Assembly (NCBI RefSeq): GCF_950101795.1
Contig: NZ_CATNLZ010000003.1
Location: 62,001 to 126,000 of the forward strand
DNA from: Nocardioides sp. T2.26MG-1
GTDB taxonomy: Bacteria > Actinomycetota > Actinomycetes > Propionibacteriales > Nocardioidaceae
Direction of reading: 5' to 3'
DNA: 64,000 nucleotides
A model generated the notes under the pieces. The model was not told where the DNA came from and ran no database searches. It saw only the letters and a list, made by a program, of their open reading frames with translations. A program made the position numbers and the translations under genes. Positions 43,841 to 52,462 of the stretch are shown here, in pieces (the first letter of the stretch is position 1; each line of letters begins with the position of its first letter).

Positions 43841-43878
43841 GTAAGAGGAGGGTGAGCCCTCCATGAGACTGCTCTCAC
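43841..43878 (-). promoter_or_regulatory. OmpR-type operator (copy C)
   Basis: Minus strand: GTGAGAG-CA-GTCTCAT (43878-43863), then half-sites in 11-bp steps (plus-strand ATGAG at 43863, GTGAG at 43852, GTAAG at 43841). It lies 95-135 nt before the secreted DRDR-repeat gene. This is the least perfect palindrome of the three, but the 11-bp phase is exact. Confidence 0.65.
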
Positions 43879-43906
43879 GCGACCCGACGCCGGGCGACGG
43901 CCGCGG

Positions 43907-44833
43907 TCAGGAGCGCCACGCGTGCAGCCGCCGGGCGGGCGCGTCGGCGCGCGGCGACTCGGTCTGCTCCCACACCCGGCGCCACTGCGCGACCTTCGGC
44001 CCGGTCGCGTCCGGCGTCGACCCGGCCGCGGCCCGGCGCCGGGCCTCCCACCAGGTGGTGCCGTCCTCGTCGAGCAGCACGGCCACCGCGTCCTTGACCC
44101 GCCCGGCGAAGTCGCGGACGTTCTCGTCCGGGCCGGCCACCAGCGGCTCCCCGAAGCGGATCGTCAGCTGCCGCCGGCCCGGCGCGGGCCAGCCCTGGCC
44201 CCGCGGCATCGCCGCGAACGTGCCGCGGTGGGCGACCGGCACGATCGGCACGCCGTACTCCTTGGCGAGGAACGCCGCCCCCATCCGGAAGCGGCCCACC
44301 CAGCCGTCGGTCGAGCGGGTGCCCTCGGGGTAGATCACCAGGCTCCAGCCGTCGGCCAGCACCTCGCCGGGAGTGGCCGCCATCGCGCCGCCGCGGCGGT
44401 CGATCGGGAAGGTGTTGAACAGCAGGGAGGAGCCGACCGCCCGCCACCAGGTGTCGAAGAAGTAGTCGGCCGCGGCGGCCACCGCCGTACGCCGGCGCCA
44501 CGCGTCGGGCAGTGACAGCAGGATCAGCGGGGTGTCGAGGTGGGAGGCGTGGTTGGCCACGAAGATCACCGGGCCCGAGGTTCTCTCGAGCACGTCGAGG
44601 CCCTCGACGCGGGTGCGCACCTGGGAGCGGAACAGCGGCTCGAGGCCGGCCTTCTGGGCGACCTCGCGGGCCGCCATCGCCGGGCGGCGGCGCGACCAGT
44701 CGGTGCGGAACACCGTGGACCGGGCGGGCGGCACCCACTGCTCGGCCGAGCGCGGCACCTGGGCACGCCGTCCCCACCGCCAGCCGCGGGCGACCAGGCG
44801 GACGTCGTCCGCGGTCTCCTTGAGGAAGCTCAT
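43907..44833 (-). CDS. 1-acyl-sn-glycerol-3-phosphate acyltransferase-like (PlsC family)
   Basis: 308 aa. Acyltransferase signature NHASHLDTPLIL (H-x4-D), motif II around FPIDRRGG, EGTRSTDGWVG (motif III) and VPIVPVAHRGTF (motif IV). Residues 1-75 form a less conserved N-terminal part, and the C-terminal 40 residues are basic. Adds an acyl chain to lysophosphatidate or a related alcohol. Only 7 nt downstream of the LarA-like gene, the last gene of the acyl-reductase cluster. Confidence 0.9.
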   Translation of the reverse strand: MSFLKETADDVRLVARGWRWGRRAQVPRSAEQWVPPARSTVFRTDWSRRRPAMAAREVAQKAGLEPLFRSQVRTRVEGLDVLERTSGPVIFVANHASHLDTPLILLSLPDAWRRRTAVAAAADYFFDTWWRAVGSSLLFNTFPIDRRGGAMAATPGEVLADGWSLVIYPEGTRSTDGWVGRFRMGAAFLAKEYGVPIVPVAHRGTFAAMPRGQGWPAPGRRQLTIRFGEPLVAGPDENVRDFAGRVKDAVAVLLDEDGTTWWEARRRAAAGSTPDATGPKVAQWRRVWEQTESPRADAPARRLHAWRS

Positions 44834-44840
44834 CGCGAGG

Positions 44841-46421
44841 TCACCTCACGTCCGCCAGCAGGTGGGGCGGGTTGTGCAGGTAGGTGATCGACGGGCTGGT
44901 GCCGACGGTGCCGGACGCCATCTCGAGCGCGTCGGCGAGGGTGCTCGCGGCCCGGAACCCCAGCCGCGATGCGACCCGGCGGTCGGCGCCGACCCAGATG
45001 ACCTCGTCGACGTGGTCCATCGCGTGCGCCGCCCAGTACCACATGTAGAACGGGTGGACGCCGTGGTAGGCGTGCGAGGTGCGGTACAGGTGGATGTACC
45101 ACGGGTCCTCGGCGAACTGCTGCTCGTACTTCGCCCCCACCACGGCGGGGTCGGTCGACTCGGCGAGCACCTCCTCGTAGAAGTCGACGTACGACGGGTG
45201 GTGCAGCTGGTTGAACCCCTCATTGAGCGGGTGGTACAGGATCACCGCGCCGCCCTTCCGGACGACCGGCTGCCCCCGGTAGGAGTTGAAGTAGTAGCCG
45301 AGCCCCATGCAGGTGGCCAGGATCGGGTTCATCGAGGACCCGACGTTGTAGGGGCCCAGGTAGGGCACGCCCATCACCAGCACGTCCGACTGCCCCTGCA
45401 CCTCGACCAGGTGCTGCTGGTGCACCTTCTCCAGGGTGCGCTCGTGCACGGCCTCGACCTCGCCGGCGTTGACGCCCGTGAGCCCGTAGGCGCCACGCAG
45501 GTCGTGGAACATCTTGTGCCGCAGCTTCGCCGGTGCCACCGCCAGGCCGCGGCGCATCGCGAGCATCGACGCCTGGTCCTTGACCGACCACTCCCACTCG
45601 CGCTTCATCAGGAAGTCGTACGGCTTGGGGAACACGTTGTTGTCGAGTGTGGTCTCGATCTGGAAGACCTTGACGTGCTCCTTGATGAGCCGGCCCATCC
45701 GCCAGGCGGAGTGGTGCATCTCGGAGTGCTTGTGGTCCATGAACGAGCGCGACTGGACCATGGTCTTGGCGTTGTGGTGGTGGCGCAGGGACGTGTACGA
45801 CGCCAGGCCGATGCCCACCGACTTGTGGCCGCCGTCCATCGCGACCAGGTTGACGTTGACGTACACCAGCAGGTCGGACTCCGCGGCCCGCTTGCTGATC
45901 TCGACGTCCTCACCCTTGTCGGTGGTGCCGAGGTGGGCGAGGTTGTCGCGGTCCTCGGCATCGAAGTTGTAGAGCTGGCCCTGCGGGTAGAACGAGCGGA
46001 AGACCCGCTCCCCCACGATGTGCTTCAGCTCGGCCGCGGTCATCCGGCGGTGTAGCGCGTTCGCCGCGATCAGCTGCACGTCGTCGACGCCGGCCTCGGC
46101 CGCCATCGTCAGCACCTGCTCGATGATCCGGCCCCGGATGTCGGGCGCCCGCATCGTCGGCAGTGGCAGCGAGAGGTCGTCGAACGCGATCGTCAGCCGC
46201 ATCCCGGGCCGCAGCAGCTCGGGCAGCGGCTCGCAGTCGTGCGGGTGCAGCAGCGCGTCACGGATCGCCTCCTCGACGTCCGGGACGGTCGGGATCGACT
46301 CCGGCGGGTAGACCACGCGGGTGCCGAGCGGGAAGCTCTCGAGCCGGAAGCCCAGCCCCTCGTGCACGATCAGGGGCGGGGTACGGTCGTCGACCTCGAG
46401 GACGAATCCTGGACGGCTCAT
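44841..46421 (-). CDS. LarA-like (DUF2088) racemase-family protein
   Basis: 526 aa, longer than LarA lactate racemase (about 425). N-terminal LarA_N/DUF2088 domain with RLTIAFDDLSLPLP and DVQLIAANALHRRM. A His-rich central stretch LRHHHNAKTMVQS and MDHKHSEMHHSAWR contains more His than the catalytic pair used by LarA around its nickel-pincer cofactor. Unlike canonical larA there are no larB/C/E genes here, so the nickel cofactor would have to come from elsewhere or the function differs. Substrate unknown. Confidence 0.8.
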   Translation of the reverse strand: MSRPGFVLEVDDRTPPLIVHEGLGFRLESFPLGTRVVYPPESIPTVPDVEEAIRDALLHPHDCEPLPELLRPGMRLTIAFDDLSLPLPTMRAPDIRGRIIEQVLTMAAEAGVDDVQLIAANALHRRMTAAELKHIVGERVFRSFYPQGQLYNFDAEDRDNLAHLGTTDKGEDVEISKRAAESDLLVYVNVNLVAMDGGHKSVGIGLASYTSLRHHHNAKTMVQSRSFMDHKHSEMHHSAWRMGRLIKEHVKVFQIETTLDNNVFPKPYDFLMKREWEWSVKDQASMLAMRRGLAVAPAKLRHKMFHDLRGAYGLTGVNAGEVEAVHERTLEKVHQQHLVEVQGQSDVLVMGVPYLGPYNVGSSMNPILATCMGLGYYFNSYRGQPVVRKGGAVILYHPLNEGFNQLHHPSYVDFYEEVLAESTDPAVVGAKYEQQFAEDPWYIHLYRTSHAYHGVHPFYMWYWAAHAMDHVDEVIWVGADRRVASRLGFRAASTLADALEMASGTVGTSPSITYLHNPPHLLADVR

Positions 46422-46530
46422 CGTGTGATCGCTCCTGACATGTAGCTGGGTCTCGACGCGCCGCCGCGCCCTCGTGCCTCGGCCGCGCCGCTTGCTCGAC
46501 CTCCCCGGGCCCACGCACGCCGTTCGTTCC

Positions 46531-47721
46531 TCACGACGTGCTGCCCGGTGAGAAGGCCACCTTGACCGTGCCGAGACGGCCGGCGGAGTGGGCGTGGTCG
46601 AGCGCCTCCCGCCAACGGTGCAGTGGGTAGGCGGCGACGGACTTGGCGAGCTGCTGGACGGCGCCGGTGGCGACCAGCTCGGTGGCGCGGGCGAACGCGT
46701 CGTCGGCGCGGGCCGACGCGTAGGTGCCGACGACCTCCAGCTCGCGGAACCACGCGGCGGACAGGTCGGCGGAGCCGGGCATCCCGGAGAGCACGACGCG
46801 GCCGCCGGCGCGGGTCGACTGCAGCGAGGTCTCGAGCGACTGCCGGCTGCCGACGGCGTCGATCGCGACGTCGACGCCGCCGAGGAGGTACGGCGAGGAG
46901 AGCTCCGGCTCGAGCTGGAACGCGCCCGTCGAGCGGCGTACGCGCCGCATCACCTCGCCCGGGGCGACCACCTCGGTCGCACCGAGCTCACGGGCCAGCT
47001 CGCGCTGGTGGGCGTGCTTGGCCACCACGATGATCTCGCCGGCGTCGGTGAGCTCGCGCAGCGCGAGCGTCGCGAACAGCCCGACCGAGCCGGCTCCGCT
47101 GACGAGCACCCGGTCCCCGCCACGGATCCCGGCCCGCAGCGCCGTGTGCACGGCACACGCCACGGGCTCGAGCAGGATCGCCTGCTCGTCGGAGAAGCCC
47201 TCCGGCACGGGGTGGAGCTGGCTGCGGTGGGCCACCAGCTGCTGGCCCCACCCGCCCCCGGTGTCGTGGCAGAAGCCGGTCTGGAGTCCGGGCGACAGGT
47301 GCCCGACGGTGATCCGCGCGCACCGGTTGGTCGCGCCACCGGCACAGGCGTCGCACGGCTCGACGCCGCGGGCCGCGCAGGCCAGCACCGGGTCGATCAC
47401 GACGCGGGTGCCCGCGGGCAGGTCCTCGCAGTCGTCGACCAGCTCGGCGACCACCTCGTGGCCGGGCACGAACGGCAGCGACACGACCGCGGAGAAGTAC
47501 AGGCTGGTGCGCCCCGAGAGCGCGCCGAGGTCGGAGCCGCAGATCCCCGACAGCCGGGTGCGCAAGCGTGCCCACCCGGGCCGCGCGACGCGCGGCTCCT
47601 CGATCGTGACCAGCCGCAGCGGCGCGGCGAACCCGGACAGCACCCCGGGCACCCGGCCGCCGATCGCGCGACCGGCCATGGTCCGCGAGACCGACCGGAA
47701 CATCTCCAGCGCGAGCATCAT
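46531..47721 (-). CDS. Zinc-dependent alcohol dehydrogenase (MDR family)
   Basis: 396 aa. Medium-chain dehydrogenase: catalytic-zinc Cys in GICGSDLGA and HEVVAELV, structural-zinc lobe starting CAARGVEPCDACAGGATNRC (four Cys), and Rossmann motif VSGAGSVGLFATLAL for NAD(P). The N-terminus begins with an unusual hydrophobic LALEMFRSVSRTMAGRA. Starts at the first of two ATGs (47721), overlapping the reductase-HAD stop by 4 nt, so it is coupled to it. Likely converts the aldehyde or alcohol made by the acyl reductase. Confidence 0.88.
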   Translation of the reverse strand: MMLALEMFRSVSRTMAGRAIGGRVPGVLSGFAAPLRLVTIEEPRVARPGWARLRTRLSGICGSDLGALSGRTSLYFSAVVSLPFVPGHEVVAELVDDCEDLPAGTRVVIDPVLACAARGVEPCDACAGGATNRCARITVGHLSPGLQTGFCHDTGGGWGQQLVAHRSQLHPVPEGFSDEQAILLEPVACAVHTALRAGIRGGDRVLVSGAGSVGLFATLALRELTDAGEIIVVAKHAHQRELARELGATEVVAPGEVMRRVRRSTGAFQLEPELSSPYLLGGVDVAIDAVGSRQSLETSLQSTRAGGRVVLSGMPGSADLSAAWFRELEVVGTYASARADDAFARATELVATGAVQQLAKSVAAYPLHRWREALDHAHSAGRLGTVKVAFSPGSTS

Positions 47722-50087
47722 CGGGCGTCCCCTGCCGGGTTGAGGGTGCGAGTGCTGGCGGTCGAGCTGGACCAGTCGACGATCGTCCAGCGGTGCTGGC
47801 GGGCGTGCCGGAACAGCGGCACGTCGGGCCGCACCGCGACCGGCCGGCCGACCGCCTCCAGCAACGGCAGGTCGGAGTGGGAGTCGGCGTAGCCGTACGA
47901 CGCCGCCAGGTCGATCCCGTGGGCAGCGGCGTACTGGCGCATCCACGCAGCCCGCGACTCCCCCACGAGCGGCGAGGACGCCAGGTGCCCGGTGCACACG
48001 CCGCGCTCGTCCACCGCGAGCTCGGCGGCCTCGACGTGGTCGAACAGCGGCGCCAGCGGCCGGGTCAGCGGCCGGATCGCGCCGGTGATCAGCACCGTGT
48101 GGTGCCCGGCGGCGCGGTGCTCGCGGATCCGGCGCACGGCGTCGGGAGAGAGCCGGGCGAGCACGTGGTCGGTCAGGTGCGCGTCGGCCACCGCCTCGAG
48201 CTCGTCGAGGCGGGCGCCGGCGTACTCGCGGTAGACCGAGCGCAGGAACGCGCTGCGCTCGCGGCGCTCCGCGCGCACCAGGCCCGGCAGCCGCGCGGCC
48301 ATCCGGCCGAGCTCGGTGAACCGCTCGGAGCCGGTCTGCTCCCGCAGCCGCAGCCACAGGTAGGTCTCGATCACGTTGGAGGACAGCAGCGTCCCGTCCA
48401 TGTCGAAGAAGGCAGCTGCGCTGGGCAGAGGCGTCGAGGTCGCTTCGCTCCCCACACCCTCCGTTCCGACCGACCAAGCTCGCTCCGCTCGCGGTCGGTC
48501 GGGCTCCGCTGACGCGGAGCGGGGTTCGAGTGGCCTGAGGCCCAGGTCGGCGTTGCGCTTGCGGGCCCGCCGGGCCTCGTCCATCCGGCGCACCGGGGCG
48601 GTGACCGCCGGGCAGTGCACCTCGCGCAGGTAGTGCTCCCAGTCGACGACCGCGGTGTCGAACGCGAATCGCTCGCGGTCCTCGACCGAGAGCGACTGGT
48701 GGAGTGCCAGCGTGTGGGCGTCGGAGAATCGCAGCTCCGCCTGGGCGTACTCGTGGTAGAGGTCGAGGTAGCGCCGCAGGAACTGCAGCCGCCGCCCCTG
48801 CTGGTCCAGTTTGCGCGCGAGGTCGCGGGCCCGGTCGCTGCGCGGCGTCCGCCCGATGACGTAGTCGGCGACCTTGTGGGCGCGCTCGCTGGTCACCAGC
48901 AGCCGCTCGACCGACTGCGCACCGGGGAACCGCCAGTCGGGCAGCCGCGCCGCGCCCCGGTCGCCGGCCACGAAGGGGTGCTCGTCGAAGTAGGCGCGCA
49001 CGTTGCCGTAGAGCTGGCGGAACGTCAGCGGGTTGCGGTCCCCCGAGGAGACGTGGAAGTACGCCGGCGCGCCCGCCTCCGGGGGATGGGCGAGCACGGC
49101 GACGATCGCGGCGACCACGTGGTCGACCGGCACGATGTCGACGATCGTGTCCGCGGCGGCCGGGAACTCCGGCAGCTCGCCGCGCCCGTAGGCGAGGATC
49201 AGCGGCTCGGCCATCTTGAAGCCCTCGATCCACCCGGGGTGCGGCTTCACCAGGGCGGACTCGATGATGCTGGGCCGCACGATCGAGACCCGCGCGGTGG
49301 CGCCGTGGGCCTCGACCACGCGCTCGCCGAGGGCCTTGGTGAACGTGTAGCAGTCGGTCCAGCCGAGGCTGCGCGCCCGCTCGGTGCCGACCCGCACCAG
49401 CTCGGCCTTGACCCAGTCCTTGCGTGCCGCCTCGGTCGCGCTCGCGGCGGTGAGCAGCCCGGCCCGGCTGTGCGCCTTCTCGGCCTTGCGGCGCTCGGGC
49501 TCGAGCACGTCGGTCCCCCGCGAGCGGTGCTCGATCTCGGTGCGCTGCGCCAGCCCCCACGCGAGCTCGGCCTCGAGGTCGACGTCGTGCTCGACCGCGC
49601 CCTCGGGGATCGAGCCGCGCCGGCGGCCGGCGACGTACGCCGTCGAGATGTGCACGTAGTGCACCCGGTGCTCGGGGTCGACCTCCTGGATCCGCCGGAT
49701 CAGGTCCCGGGTGCCGACCACGTTGGTGCGGAAGCCCTCGTCGACCGGCGGGTCGAACGACACGTCGCCCGCGCAGTGCACGACGGCGTCCAGGCCGGCG
49801 GGCAGCGGCGGCACGTCGGCGAGGTCGCCCTCGAGCACGCCCACCCGGGCGGCCATCAGCGCCTCGACGCCGCCGGCGGACTCGACGACCGGCGCGAAGA
49901 TCGGCTTGCCCAGCAGGGCCGCGGTCCGGCTCGCGGCGCTGGTCGAGCCCTTGGGCCGGACCAGCACGGTCACCCGCACCCCGGGCACCTCGGCGAGCAG
50001 GAGCTGCAGGAGTGCCTCGCCCACGAACCCCGTGACGCCCGTGAGCAGGACGTGCCGTCCCGAGAGTCGATCGGCCACCGATGCCAT
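47718..50087 (-). CDS. Fatty acyl-CoA reductase-like / HAD-IB phosphatase fusion
   Basis: 789 aa from ATG 50087. Residues 1-400: NAD-binding 'male-sterility' domain with LLTGVTGFVGEALL, YVHISTAYVAG and YTFTKALGERV (catalytic Tyr and Lys), as in long-chain acyl-CoA reductases. Residues 400-530: sterile/helical region. A linker of about 30 residues is translated from palindromic repeat DNA. Residues about 565-775: HAD-IB phosphatase with AFFDMDGTLLSS, VLITGAIR and YGYADSHSDLPLL. The reductase plus phosphatase suggests reduction of an acyl thioester and processing of a phosphorylated lipid. Confidence 0.87.
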   Translation of the reverse strand: MASVADRLSGRHVLLTGVTGFVGEALLQLLLAEVPGVRVTVLVRPKGSTSAASRTAALLGKPIFAPVVESAGGVEALMAARVGVLEGDLADVPPLPAGLDAVVHCAGDVSFDPPVDEGFRTNVVGTRDLIRRIQEVDPEHRVHYVHISTAYVAGRRRGSIPEGAVEHDVDLEAELAWGLAQRTEIEHRSRGTDVLEPERRKAEKAHSRAGLLTAASATEAARKDWVKAELVRVGTERARSLGWTDCYTFTKALGERVVEAHGATARVSIVRPSIIESALVKPHPGWIEGFKMAEPLILAYGRGELPEFPAAADTIVDIVPVDHVVAAIVAVLAHPPEAGAPAYFHVSSGDRNPLTFRQLYGNVRAYFDEHPFVAGDRGAARLPDWRFPGAQSVERLLVTSERAHKVADYVIGRTPRSDRARDLARKLDQQGRRLQFLRRYLDLYHEYAQAELRFSDAHTLALHQSLSVEDRERFAFDTAVVDWEHYLREVHCPAVTAPVRRMDEARRARKRNADLGLRPLEPRSASAEPDRPRAERAWSVGTEGVGSEATSTPLPSAAAFFDMDGTLLSSNVIETYLWLRLREQTGSERFTELGRMAARLPGLVRAERRERSAFLRSVYREYAGARLDELEAVADAHLTDHVLARLSPDAVRRIREHRAAGHHTVLITGAIRPLTRPLAPLFDHVEAAELAVDERGVCTGHLASSPLVGESRAAWMRQYAAAHGIDLAASYGYADSHSDLPLLEAVGRPVAVRPDVPLFRHARQHRWTIVDWSSSTASTRTLNPAGDAR
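48466..48520. repeat. Palindromic repeat DNA inside the reductase-HAD coding region
   Basis: CCGACCGACC (48466-48475) pairs with GGTCGGTCGG (48493-48502), and GCTCCGC (48503-48509) with GCGGAGC (48514-48520). Both hairpins lie in frame within the linker joining the two enzyme domains. The translated linker (EPRSASAEPDRPRAERAWS) looks unlike the flanks, as expected of an inserted REP-like element. Confidence 0.6.
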
Positions 50088-50165
50088 CGTCACCCATCGG
50101 ATTGTGCCATTGCCCACATGTCGCCTGCGTCACAGGTGCACGTCCGGCGGATGTCACCGGCGATG

Positions 50166-50855
50166 TCAGAGGTGCTTGGTGGCCTCACGGCGCGACAGCG
50201 GCGAGAGCCGGGCGTCGAGGCGCTCGACCTCCGCGCGCACCCAGGCCGGATCGGTGCGGGCAAGGTCGCGCAGCGCCCACCCGATGGCCTTCCGCAGCCA
50301 GAAGGACCCGTCGGCGAGGTTGGCCTCGACCGCGACCCGCAGCAGGTCCCGGTCGACGTCCTCGCGCGCCCCGACCTGGCAGAGCACAGCGGTACGCCGC
50401 ACCCACAGGTGCTCGTCGGTGGCCCAGGCCCGCACCACCGGGGCGACGGCCGCCCGGTCGGCCCGCAACGCGGCGCCGACGAGGTGGACGGCCACCACGT
50501 CGACCACGTCCCACCAGGCCCCGGTGACTGCGAGGTGACGGGACAGGTCCAGCGAGCCGGCGTCCAGCCACCGCGCGGCCCGGCGGTGCCGGGCGACGGC
50601 GAGCGCGGCGTACCACTCCTCGCGGTGCTCCGCGCCGTCCCACAGCGCCCGCACGGTTGCCTCCCACGACTCGCGATCGCCCGGATCGTAGGCCTTGAGC
50701 AGCGGTCGGAGCAGCGCGGTCAGCTCCGGCGAGGACACCCCGCGGTAGGGCATCGCGGACTTCATGTACCGCTGCTGGTCAACGGCCCGCTGTGCATCGC
50801 CCGCGTCGGCGAGCACCGTGCGGATCGCGTCGACGAGCTGGAGATCGGGTCCCAC
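50166..50855 (-). CDS. DNA alkylation repeat protein (AlkD-like)
   Basis: 229 aa all-helical protein of HEAT-like repeats. Recognised by QRAVDQQRYMKSAMPYRGV near the N-terminus and SFWLRKAIGWALRDLARTDP near residue 185, which are typical of AlkC/AlkD-type DNA glycosylases that remove 3- and 7-alkylpurines. GTG start at 50855 is 6 nt after TAGCCT (minus strand, 50862-50867), so leaderless. Soluble; stand-alone. Confidence 0.9.
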   Translation of the reverse strand: MGPDLQLVDAIRTVLADAGDAQRAVDQQRYMKSAMPYRGVSSPELTALLRPLLKAYDPGDRESWEATVRALWDGAEHREEWYAALAVARHRRAARWLDAGSLDLSRHLAVTGAWWDVVDVVAVHLVGAALRADRAAVAPVVRAWATDEHLWVRRTAVLCQVGAREDVDRDLLRVAVEANLADGSFWLRKAIGWALRDLARTDPAWVRAEVERLDARLSPLSRREATKHL

Positions 50856-50876
50856 CGGGCCAGGCTATTGCCGGGA

Positions 50877-52043
50877 TCAGGGCCAGGAGCGGGTGGCGCC
50901 GGCACGCACGAGCAGCTCCGCGACCTCGCGGGTCTGCCACGGCTTCGCGGCGGTGGATCCCCAGCCCCGCAGGGCGCTGAGCGCGGCCTCGGCGAGCAGG
51001 TCGGTGTTCATCGTGACCGAGCGGATCTCGGCGACCGCCTGGTCGAGCGGGATGCCGAGGTGCACGAGCCGCTGCGCACAGCCGTGCAGCCGCGCGACCG
51101 TCACCCGGAGCGCGTCGGCGTCCGGCTCGATCCGGTCCTCGAGCGGCAGCACCACCGTGACGCACTGGACCTCCTCGGGGGAGGAGGTGTCGATCAGCTC
51201 GGCCAGTCGGCGGGCGTGCCGGGCGCCGACGACGAGCAGGTCCGCCTGCTGCCGCGCGCGCCCCAGCCACTGGTCGATCGCGGCGTCCTCCACGACGAGG
51301 CGCACGTCGACGCCGGGCCAGCGCGAGCGCATGTCACGGACCAGGTCGCTGAGCAGCAGCCGCTCGAAGCCGAGCAGCGACGGCCCGAGGCTGGCCTCCA
51401 TCCGCGCGGTGGCGTCCATCAGGCCGATGTCGCGCGGGAAGGGGTCCGGCGGCGGGTCGGGCAGGCAGTGCACGACGGTCAGCGCGATGCCACGCCGGTC
51501 GGCCTGACCCCAGGCGTAGGCGAGGATCGACTGCGACTCGGGCGACCCGTCGACCAGCACGACCACGCCGACGCCGGGGGTACGCCGCAGCCGCGGCACC
51601 ACCACCGGGCAGCCCGCGCGCGCCTTGACGAAGCCCAGCGCCGAGGACATCAGCGAGTCCTCCTCGGCCATCGCGGACCGCGAGCCCACGACGAGCATGG
51701 CCGCGTCGGCGGACAGGTCCAGGAGGGCCTGGTGCGGGTCGATCAGGCGCAGCACGTGGTGCACCTCGACCGCCGGCGCGACCCGGTCGACCTCGGCCTG
51801 TGCCGCATCGAGCACCTCGCGGCCGGTCGCGGTCGTGGCGTCGATGACGTCGCGGAAGTCGATGGTCTGGAAGTCGACCCACGACGAGAGCGCCGCGCCC
51901 ACCCCGTGCACCAGCGTCAGGGGCGTCTCCTCGTGGACGGCCTCCTGGATCGCCCAGGCCAGGGCCTCCGCCGCGGCAGGGGTCTGGTCCACGCCCACGA
52001 CGATGGTCCCGCCGGGGACCGTCTCGTTCGTGATGGCTGCCAC
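50877..52043 (-). CDS. Double universal stress protein with extra C-terminal region
   Basis: 388 aa. Two UspA domains: about residues 12-150 (IVVGVDQTPAAAEALAWA, with VVGSRSAM) and about 160-275 (VVVLVDGSPESQSILAYAWG, VVGARHARR). After about residue 280 comes a 110-residue tail, LEDRIEPDADALRVTV... to the end, that I cannot assign; helices there resemble a regulatory module. Domain 1's ATP loop G-x2-G-x9-G(S/T) is partly altered (GSRSAMAEEDS). Related double-USP genes belong to hypoxia regulons in mycobacteria. Transcribed toward the alkylation repeat gene. Confidence 0.85.
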   Translation of the reverse strand: MAAITNETVPGGTIVVGVDQTPAAAEALAWAIQEAVHEETPLTLVHGVGAALSSWVDFQTIDFRDVIDATTATGREVLDAAQAEVDRVAPAVEVHHVLRLIDPHQALLDLSADAAMLVVGSRSAMAEEDSLMSSALGFVKARAGCPVVVPRLRRTPGVGVVVLVDGSPESQSILAYAWGQADRRGIALTVVHCLPDPPPDPFPRDIGLMDATARMEASLGPSLLGFERLLLSDLVRDMRSRWPGVDVRLVVEDAAIDQWLGRARQQADLLVVGARHARRLAELIDTSSPEEVQCVTVVLPLEDRIEPDADALRVTVARLHGCAQRLVHLGIPLDQAVAEIRSVTMNTDLLAEAALSALRGWGSTAAKPWQTREVAELLVRAGATRSWP

Positions 52044-52168
52044 CTCCCTGTGCGCCTCGCCGCGTCATCCTGACGTGGTTCTCTTCGGCGGTTCGCAGCC
52101 GGTCCTTAACGGTCGTCTGGACGGGTCGGACGGAGCTCGGGCAGCCCGCAGCGCAGCAGGACGTGAGG

Positions 52169-52240
52169 TGGGCGCAGAGGGGATCGAACCCCCGACCACC
52201 TCCTTGTAAGGGAGGTGCTCTACCGCTGAGCTATACGCCC
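52169..52240 (-). tRNA. tRNA-Val (anticodon TAC)
   Basis: Minus strand 72 nt. Acceptor GGGCGTA pairs with TGCGCCC. The D-arm GCTCAGCGGTAGAGC, the anticodon stem CCTCC/GGAGG with loop CTTACAA (anticodon TAC) and the T-arm GGGGGTTCGATCCCC are all complete. CCA is not encoded. No other tRNA is adjacent. Confidence 0.95.
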
Positions 52241-52303
52241 GACACACCCCCGACGACCGCGGGAGCGGGGCACACACTACGCAACGAAGCGGCCCGAAAT
52301 GAA

Positions 52304-52341
52304 GTTGAACCGCAGGCGTCTCGGGTCACCTGCGGTTCAAC
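52304..52341. terminator. Inverted repeat, 13-bp arms, downstream of ahpE
   Basis: GTTGAACCGCAGG (52304-52316) and CCTGCGGTTCAAC (52329-52341) with a 12-nt loop. It lies between tRNA-Val and the ahpE stop, about 120 nt past that stop, and might end the leftward transcript. No U-tract. A related but different sequence from the 35-bp palindromes. Confidence 0.5.
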
Positions 52342-52462
52342 AAGGACAACTTTAGAGGGGCCGTTCAAGCGGTGTCGCGGGATCCCGCGATTTCCACGGG
52401 ATTTCAACCGGAACGGTCTAGACCGGAGTCTGGAACCGGCTCAGCCGAGACTCGGAACGGCC

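Noticed and set aside
52044..52168. Short frames around the tRNA and the universal stress gene start
   Set aside because: They overlap tRNA-Val or have no ribosome site and no conserved pattern.
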